Below are positions 57,601 to 64,000 of a stretch of DNA of 64,000 bases, piece after piece (within the stretch, counting starts at the first letter, position 1; each line of letters starts with the position of its first letter). The position numbers were made by a program, and so were the translations under genes. Source of the stretch: Hordeum vulgare subsp. vulgare (taxonomy: Eukaryota > Streptophyta > Magnoliopsida > Poales > Poaceae); NCBI RefSeq assembly GCF_904849725.1, contig NC_058523.1, positions 170,544,689 through 170,608,688 of the forward strand, written 5' to 3'. The notes beneath the pieces were generated by a model. That model searched no databases, was not told where the DNA came from, and saw only the letters and a list, made by a program, of their open reading frames with translations.

Positions 57601-58868
57601 TTGAAGGTTGCCGAGATGCATGACGTGCATATGGTGCTAAGTGGTGAGAGCATGTGTGAAGAAGTATACCCCTGCAAGGTTATTTAATCTGTTCGAATAG
57701 CTGCATCCTCGGATATGGACTACTTGGAAACATTACATGGTACATAGACAATTTAAATGCATGCTCTAAAACATGCAAGATAAGTGTGAGTGCTATGGAT
57801 GGCCTTCTCATAGGGAGATGAGAGTGGATCCATGGTGGTGTTTTGATTGGTGAATATGTGAACTCGTGTGCGCTATCCCACCTCAAAGAAAGAACTTGTA
57901 GTCATAGTACAGGTTAGCCAAGAGTCAAAGCTGGCTTGCTGCAATCAAACCCCACAATCCTTTCATTGATACATGATGCATATGTAGATAGTTCTGATGT
58001 AAGTCTTGCTGTGTACCATTGTACTCACGGTTGCTTTATTTATGTTTTTGCAGAGAAGATTTAGTACCATTAAAAAGGTTTCTACGCAATGTGTTTGATG
58101 TTGACCGGAATAGCTTGGGTATCCCAGACAGAGGTCTGGCTCCTTTGGTAGGGTCGTAGTAGCTTTTCAGGCTCTTCCAGCCACTTTTAGTAGATGTCTG
58201 TACCCAGACATGTGCTTCCGCTTGATGTTTGTATGACTTGAGTGACGGGTCACGAGACCCCTGTTTGTAGTATCATACTATGTTGACTCTTATGAGTCTT
58301 TAATAAAAGCTTGAGTCATAGAATTATGTTGTGATTCCATGTTGTATCTACACATATCGTGCATATTGTGTGTATGTTATGAAATGCATTATATGTGTGG
58401 GATTCAACACCTAGTTGTGTGCCTTTAGTAGTACTCTTTGTGGGGAAATGCCTCTTTGTGCTTCCACCAAGCCTTGGTAGCTTGATACTGCTCCGGACAC
58501 ATTGATTGACCGACATGTATCCTTGTTTGCTACTGTGTCTGTCCCTTCGGGGAAATGTCACGCGGTGTAATGGAGTCCTTGTAGCTTGCTACAAATCGTC
58601 TACACACGCTGATGACCGACACCTGCTTTGCTGGGTTATGTATTCCTGTCCCTATACGGATGTACCACTTGGGTATATAACTAGTCATGTCGACCCGGGT
58701 TCTTTGTCGCCTGAATGCTAGCGACACATTCATATACGTGAGCCAAAAGACGCAGACGGTCCCGACCAAGGTAAGGTGGCAGCCGTGGAGTTTACCGTGC
58801 GTGAGGCTGCAAAGTGATGTGATGTGTTACAGGCTGGGTTCTTATGACTCAGGATCCGGGTCTCGACA
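54604..58868. mobile_element. Element F: 4.27-kb insertion, probable solo LTR of an unclassified family
   Basis: It is bounded by perfect duplications ttccc (54599-54603 and 58869-58873). The termini CGTCACAGCCCTAG ... GGGTCTCGACA fit TG...CA with the first T changed to C. I find no terminal direct repeat inside, no primer site, no gag or pol. The length and composition (GC-rich block 55050-55950 full of overlapping ORFs, A/T-rich elsewhere) resemble the Sukkula LTR of element E in style but not in sequence. It is probably a solo LTR of a giant-LTR (LARD-like) family. The orientation is not certain; TG...CA reading suggests plus. Confidence 0.65.
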
Positions 58869-58873
58869 TTCCC

Positions 58874-59852
58874 TCCAGGAGCCATGGCGTCCATGGACCA
58901 AAATGGTAACCCTCCTCCCACCTAGGGAGGAGGCCAAGGAATAAGAAGGAGGGGGCTCTATCCCCCTCTCTCCCGGTGGCGCCGAAGCGCCATCGGGGCA
59001 ACCATCGTGACGGCGATCTACACCAACAACTTCACCACCGTCACCACCAACTCTCTCCCCCTATGCAATGGTGTAAACCCTCTTCTCCCCGTTGTAATCT
59101 CTACTTAAACATGGTTCTTAATGCTATATATTATTACCCAATGATGTATGGCTATCCTATGATGTTTGAGTAGATTTCTTTTGCCTGTCGGTTAATTGTG
59201 GTATGATGTTATTGATAAGAGTTGTATGTTGATATGGTTCTATATTATGGTGCCTTCCATTAGGGGCACACGTGAAGGATTAAGTTGGAGGGTTTGCAAT
59301 ATATTCATGATTCGCTTATAGTGGGTGGCTAGTGTGACAGAAGCTTACACCCGAGTAAGGGAGTTGTTTGCGTGTGGGAGTACATAGGACTTGATGTTTA
59401 ATGATATGGTTGGGTTTACCTTAATGATAAGTGCATATGATCCAAGGACACAAAGTTTGATAGTGTATGCCTCTCCCTCATTGCATATGATAAGTATCTA
59501 TCGTGTTATATTCAATTACCTATGGACAATTTTTCTCTTGCGTTACACAAAAATCTTTCTACTAAATAACTAACTAAATTAATATTTATTAAAACAGTAC
59601 CTATATTTTATTTCCACATTCTTTATTACCTTGCAAAACTATCTATTACACCTACTAAGCACTTCTAGTTTCCATCTAGCAAAATAGTTTCATACTTTTT
59701 CTAGGTAAAGTAAGCTTTAGCATGCATAGGGTTGTATCGGTGGTCGATGGAACTTGAGTGAATATTAATTTTACCTTGAGCTCCTCGTTGGGTTTGACAC
59801 TCTTACTTATCAAAAAAGGCTACAAATGATCCCCTACACTTGTGGGTTATCA
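58874..59852 (+). repeat. Element C 3' LTR, part 2
   Basis: It aligns with 15590-16140, 32380-32733 and 49592-49664 of the 5' LTR and ends TTGTGGGTTATCA at 59852. The next five bases (ccatg) belong to element I. Confidence 0.88.
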
Positions 59853-60229
59853 CCATGCTCCATGGCACTTAAACATTTTCCTATATATAAAGCAAAATAG
59901 TGCATAAGAGGAAAATGTAGAATGGTGTCTCTATCATTTGATATGCTCCTAGTTTCACCCACCATTAAGGTAAGGATGAAGTCTCCGGACTCCTCTGGTT
60001 TAGGTTCACGTAATTCCCTGTCACGGGGAATCAAGAATATTTGGCAAAACTGCGTGAATGATATTTCAAAGTGGCTAAGTGAGGGGAAGTAATCTTGCTT
60101 TTTGCACGTCCTAACCTCCATTTTGCGAGGGACGTGGATGTCTTGGTCCTGGACATTCCAAACAATTCCATCAAGGCTTTCACTCGAAGAACTCCTCCTA
60201 AAGGGGTTCGTTTTCCTGAGAAAAAAGTT
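59853..60229 (-). pseudogene. Element I ORF2 fragment, ATHILA ORF-1-like
   Basis: The N-terminal 125 or so codons can be read: an SSSSESLDG-like basic start whose ATG appears changed to ACG, then HFEISFTQFCQIFLIPRD, FILTLMVGETRSISNDRD and LHFPLMHYFALYIGKC. The last two blocks align with VGETRDI and HYFALFIGRC of A. The frame ends at the insertion point of C (LSAMEHG). Confidence 0.6.
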
Positions 60230-60448
60230 CTGAAATTTTTGGGCCACAAAATTCTATCCATAAAACTTTGTAAGATTGGTAGCAACCACTCATATAGATG
60301 CCTAGAGGCCCTATCAACCATTCATACTACCTGGAACTCAAAGAATTCGACATGCAAGCTCAATTTCAGTAGCACAAAGTGAAACAAAATATGCAAAATA
60401 TAAAGCATTGAAGCAAAAACTAATCAGAGCAATGGGAGAGTCACATAC
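60230..60448 (-). other. Predicted 5'UTR intron of element I ORF2 (219 bp)
   Basis: The donor GTATGT is at 60448-60443 and the acceptor ATTTCAG ends at 60230. The same position and nearly the same length as in A and D. Confidence 0.5.
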
Positions 60449-60985
60449 CAAGGAGCAATCCTCAAAATAGCGTCGGAAACGGAATTCCGAGCAAAGAGAT
60501 CGAAAATCTCATGTTTGGTAGCAAGAATACAAGAGAGAAAGAGAGAGAGAGAAAGAGAGAAGTAGTGGGATGATTGGCTAAGTGAGGGGGTGCGTGTGGG
60601 GACCCCAAGCCATCGGGGTGTGCCGAGGGGGTGGGCGCATCGTGTTGGGTTGGCACCGACAACTGCACCCCCTAGGGGTGTTTTCAGCACCAGAATTTTT
60701 TAAATATTCTAGAAAATTTCATGTAAAAATTATGTGGCATTCTGAGACTTTTTATTTTTTGGTCATTTTTATTACACAGGAATTTCACAAAAGAGGATAA
60801 TCATAGCATTTTATTTTATTTAACTAAGAGTAACAGAGAGTGAACTAACGGTACAAAAAGTTGTGATTACTAAATTCATCAACCACGTGTCTTTAACAAC
60901 AGATCCATTAATAAAGTTGATCAAGCTTTATTAATAACCATTTTCTATTGATATGAAACCAAAGAATTTTCATATAAAACTAAGT
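60449..60985 (-). promoter_or_regulatory. Leader ahead of ORF2 (element I)
   Basis: On the minus strand an A/T-rich block (60790-60680, with AAAAAGTCTCAGAATGCC and TTTCTAGAATATTTAAAAAA order) precedes a GC-rich block (60675-60590) and a (CT)n run (60560-60530). The layout matches the leaders of A and B. No TATA box was identified. Confidence 0.42.
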
Positions 60986-62654
60986 TACCTCTATGGGGAC
61001 TTGCATATCCCCAACAATAAGAATATCACATTTCTTCTTGGCAGTAGGGAGAGGAAATTTAAACCCTCCAAAAGTGATTGTGGTCACTTCCTCAATGGCG
61101 TCGATATTATTTACCAAAGATTATTTCTTCAAAAATGCACTTTGTGTTGTTTGACATTGACATGAAAAGTAATCTTGCTTTTGTTTTAATCAATAATAGA
61201 CAATGCAGTATTTAAAAAGGGTCTGCCAAGGATAATCGACATGTTGTCGTCCTCGGGCATCTCAAGAATAACAAAGTCTATTAAGATAGTAACATTTGCA
61301 ACCACAACAGGAACATCCTCACAAATTCCAATGGGTATAGCAGTGGATTTATCAGCCATTTGCAAAGATATGTCAGTAGGTTTAAGCTTATTCAAATCAA
61401 GTTTTTCATGTAAATGGAAAGTCATAACACTAACACCAACTCCTACATCACATAAATCAGTTTTAACATAACTTCGTTTAATAGAGCAAGGTATTGTGGG
61501 TATACACGGATCTTCCAACTTCTTATGAACTCCACCATCAAAATAATAATCAGCAAGCATAGTAGCAATTTCAGTTTCAGTTATATTTCTTTTGTTGGTA
61601 ATAATGTCATTCATATATTTAGCAGAAGGAGGCGTCTTCAGAATATCAGCCAACCGAGTATGTAAAAATACAGGTCTAAGCATTTCAGGAAGGCACTCAA
61701 AATCCTCCTCGTCCTTAGTCTTGGAAGGCTTACGAGGGAATGGCATGGGTTTTTCAACCCAAGGTTCTCTTTCTTTACCATGTTTCCTAGCAACAAAGTC
61801 TTTCTTCTCATAATGTTTATTTTTAGGATCTGGGTTATCAGGACTTTAGCAGGTTCTGTTTCCACATCATTTTCAAGTTATTTATTCCTATGTGGTTGAC
61901 TATCAACATGAACATCATTATTATCATTTTAATTTTCATTTTCATTATCACTAGGTAAATGTTCACTACCAGATTGTGTCTCAGCATCATAGATAGAAAC
62001 AACATTATGATTCTCAGTAGGTTTTCCTATATTAGGTTCACTAGAAGCATGCAAAGTCCTATCATTTTTCTTTTTCTTTTTTATTTTTAAATGTACTAGG
62101 GGTATCTACATTAATTCCTTGGGAATCTTGTTCAATCCTTTTAGGATGACCTTCAAGATTAAGAGGATCCTAAGTCATTCTACCTCCTCTGGTCATTACT
62201 CTAACATCATGATCATTCATGTTAGTATTCATTTCAGCAAGCAAATCATTTTATGATGTAGCAACTTGATCTAGTTGAGTATAAACCATGGAAGCATGTT
62301 TACCTAGACCTTTAACATAATTAGCAATTCTAAATATTAAGTCACTCAATCGATCAATCATCATAACATTTCGTTGCAATTGATGTTTGACATAATTATT
62401 AAAGTGCTCTTGCTTGACAATGTAATTATCAAATTCATCCATACATTGACTAGGAGTTTTAGTGTAAGGTATATCACTTGCATCCAATCTACTGAGAGAA
62501 TTAACCTCTACTACCTGTGTAGGGATATTAAGTCCATGTATTTGTTCAATAGGTGGTGGATTCTTGACGTCTTTCGATTTGATACATTTTTATTTCATAA
62601 TTCTCTAAGCTTCTTGCATATCTTCAAGACTAAGGAATAGAATACCTCTCTTTT
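60986..62654 (-). pseudogene. gag: Element I gag C-terminus and protease (disrupted)
   Basis: gag part: ILFLSLEDMQEA at the left of the LINE junction, then LDASDIPYTKTPSQCMDEFD, HQLQRNVMMIDRLSDL (62487-62251), TRGGRMT, HPKRIEQDSQGINVDTPS. Protease part (61746-61186): TDLCDVGVGVSVMTF, where DLGAG has become DVGVG, CEDVPVVVANVTILIDFVIL, and IILGRPFLNTA. Several frame breaks occur. The 3' end of the domain (61185-60990) is recognisable only in pieces. Confidence 0.8.
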
Positions 62655-63319
62655 GGACTGCCTCCTCCTTGTGTGCTCGATTGCGGCTAAACCCAGGACG
62701 CATAGCTTAAATTTCTTGTGTAGTTGAAACTCCTCTAGCATGATGCTTCTCTTTTCCTAGGACATGCCAAGCCGCAAGATCACTTTGTTTACTAGGTGGA
62801 ATTTCATCTTGTCCCCTCCAAAGCCCTCGCTCCAGATCATTACATCCCTTCCATGCGCTCGATCTTCAACATAAGCCCGACAATCGAGCATTCATGGTTA
62901 ATCAACCCGAGCTTTTTGATAGTGTCCTAAAAACACGGGAATCTGATCCAGAAGCTCTAGAAACGGACGTGGTCTTGTTTGAAGGGATTTGCAACACTTA
63001 TGAGCATCGGTAGGCAGTGATATGAGAAGGATGTCAATGCCAACATTAGCATGTAGGAGGGGTAGAGCACCTCCCAATTTGAAGTGCAAAAAACTTGTCA
63101 ATGTTGTAGAACGTCGGCTCCTCATGCTCACTAATCCACGCAAGCATCCTATTTTTACATATGATCTCCATAAGCCCGATGAAGTCGATGGCGTTTCTAA
63201 ATATACCCATGATCCACATATTCAAATTAGCATGGCTCTTATATTTTGCTTGGTAGATGATGTTAAAGTCCCCACACAGCTTAACCCTAGCTCTTACTGA
63301 AAATTGTCCCAAAGTATGG
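62655..63319 (-). pseudogene. LINE (non-LTR retrotransposon) fragment, endonuclease region
   Basis: The frame 63348-63046 on the minus strand contains VKLCGDFNIIYQAKYKSHAN, IFRNAIDFIGLMEI, MLAWISEHEEPTFYNIDKFF. This is the C-terminal part of a plant L1-type endonuclease (GDFN, then the W-S-N-E-x-E-x-P-T-x-x-x-I-D-R-x-F motif). Further upstream-to-downstream similarity (PVFLGHYQKA, 62910) follows in broken frames. It is short and heavily mutated, with no RT motif or poly-A tail seen. It lies between truncated element I and the LTR of J. Confidence 0.68.
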
Positions 63320-64000
63320 TGATAACCCACAATTATAGGGGATCGCAACAGTCTTCGCGGGTAGTTTTACACCCTGTTTTATTGATTCGACACAAGCGGA
63401 GCCAAAGAATATTTATTGTTCTTAGCACCTGAGTTGCCAATTGAACCACACGTGGGATATCTCTCTAGAATAAAAGTTTTAGTAGCACAACAAAATAGTA
63501 GTAGTGATGATAACATCAACAGTTTTGTAGTGATTGTAACAGTAGCAGCAGCAATAGTAAATCAGCAAGATTCAGTGTATGAAAAGAACAGTCACATGGA
63601 TCAGTGATAGATAATGATTTAGATGCAATCAATCATTTAAAAGTTACACACTAGAGCAAAACTGAACTAGCTCCAATTCATCAATGTAATGTAGGCATGT
63701 ATTCCCTATATAGTCTTACGTGCTTGCAATATGAACTTGCATGACATCTTTTGTCCTATCCTCCCGTGGCACGTGGTCCATAAGGAAATTGAAGGGATAT
63801 TAAGTCCTCCTTTTAATACAAAACCAAAACAAAGCATTAATAAATGGTGAATACATGAACTCCTCAAACTACGACAATAACCGGAAAGAATCCCAATTAT
63901 TGTCACCTTGGGGTATGCAGATCATGACACTTAATAGGTGCATACAACTTGCAAGATAGGATCCAAAACACTCTCATATTCATAAAAACATAATAGGTTC
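63320..64000 (-). repeat. Element J: LTR of the A/B/D family, cut by the window end
   Basis: It begins (plus) TGATAACCCACAATTATAGG, the reverse of the LTR end GTGGGTTATCA, and aligns with the reverse complement of the last 680 bp of D's LTRs (gatcgcaacag, gattcgacacaag, aggcatgtattcc). No primer site lies to its left, where LINE sequence starts at once. It is therefore probably the 3' LTR of an element extending right, or a solo LTR, rather than the 5' LTR of I. Confidence 0.75.

Larger units (their letters stand above)
15082..59852 (+). mobile_element. Element C: non-autonomous LTR retrotransposon interrupted by D, E and F
   Basis: Five pieces belong to one plus-strand element: 5' LTR 15082-16174, 32376-32733 and 49592-49664; internal 49665-54190; 3' LTR 54191-54603 and 58874-59852. 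The three LTR breaks fall exactly at the target duplications of D, E and F, and joining the pieces restores collinearity between the two LTRs. The net length is about 7.4 kb. It has a tRNA-Asp-type primer site and a polypurine tract but only one degenerate orphan ORF. The right end sits inside ORF2 of element I (next bases ccatg); the left target site has been lost where it meets B. Confidence 0.88.
59853..62654 (-). mobile_element. Element I: minus-strand Athila-lineage element without pol, interrupted by C and truncated
   Basis: Order on the minus strand: C-terminal part of gag (62654-61800), protease (61746-61190), spacer with U3-like leader (60950-60450), intron (60448-60230), and the N-terminal part of ORF2 (60229-59853) cut by C. 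The gag N-terminus, primer site and 5' LTR are replaced at 62655 by a LINE fragment. It is the same design as A, B and D. Confidence 0.8.

Noticed and set aside
59853..63319. I and J as one element with J as its 5' LTR
   Set aside because: No primer site precedes J's LTR on the left, the gag N-terminus is missing, and LINE sequence lies in between.

Overview
This window is plant nuclear DNA made almost entirely of nested LTR retrotransposons. I found no host protein-coding gene, no tRNA or rRNA gene and no CRISPR array. The organism is very probably a Triticeae grass (wheat, barley, rye or Aegilops). One 4 kb block carries both termini of the barley/wheat Sukkula LTR, and several LTRs begin TGATACGTCTCC with a tRNA-Asp-like primer site (TGGCGCCGTTGCCGGGG), as Athila-lineage Gypsy elements of these genomes do. 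I label the elements A to J; the letters are mine.

Layout. (1) Bases 1-478 and 10615-15081 are one minus-strand element (B), split by a second minus-strand element of the same kind (A, 479-10614; target duplication gtctt/gtcat). (2) Bases 15082-59852 are a plus-strand element (C, about 7.4 kb net). Its 5' LTR is broken by D (16175-32370, duplication aggtc) and by E, a Sukkula solo LTR (32734-49586, cttta/gttta). Its 3' LTR is broken by F (54604-58868, ttccc). (3) D is itself broken by H (19136-26352, minus strand, ataac), and E by G (36626-49508, gccac/accac). (4) To the right, 59853-62654 is a minus-strand element (I) whose second ORF is cut by C. It is followed by a LINE fragment (62655-63319) and another minus-strand LTR (J, 63320 to the window end).

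A, B, D and I share one design: gag plus an aspartic-protease domain, no reverse transcriptase or integrase, then a second ORF resembling the ATHILA ORF-1 family. Ahead of ORF2 lies a leader that in A and B resembles the U3 of the element's own LTR, followed by a conserved intron of about 220 bp. They also carry two or three copies of the polypurine tract. This looks like a two-transcript, non-autonomous retrotransposon. H is a pol-bearing Athila-lineage element with a comparable primer site and is the kind of element that could supply enzymes. C carries only an orphan ORF.

G is a nearly complete Tat/Retand-type Gypsy element: gag, protease, RT, two RNase H domains and integrase on the plus strand, then a 70-bp/172-bp hierarchical tandem array. 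After that comes a five-exon gene on the opposite strand for a 'putative gypsy type transposon' (Transposase_28-like) protein. Its exon phases close exactly to 900 codons once a single missing base is allowed for.

All coding regions carry stops or frameshifts, so every element here appears dead as it stands. LTR divergences estimated by eye (G about 5 %, A about 8 %, D about 10 %) agree with the nesting order.
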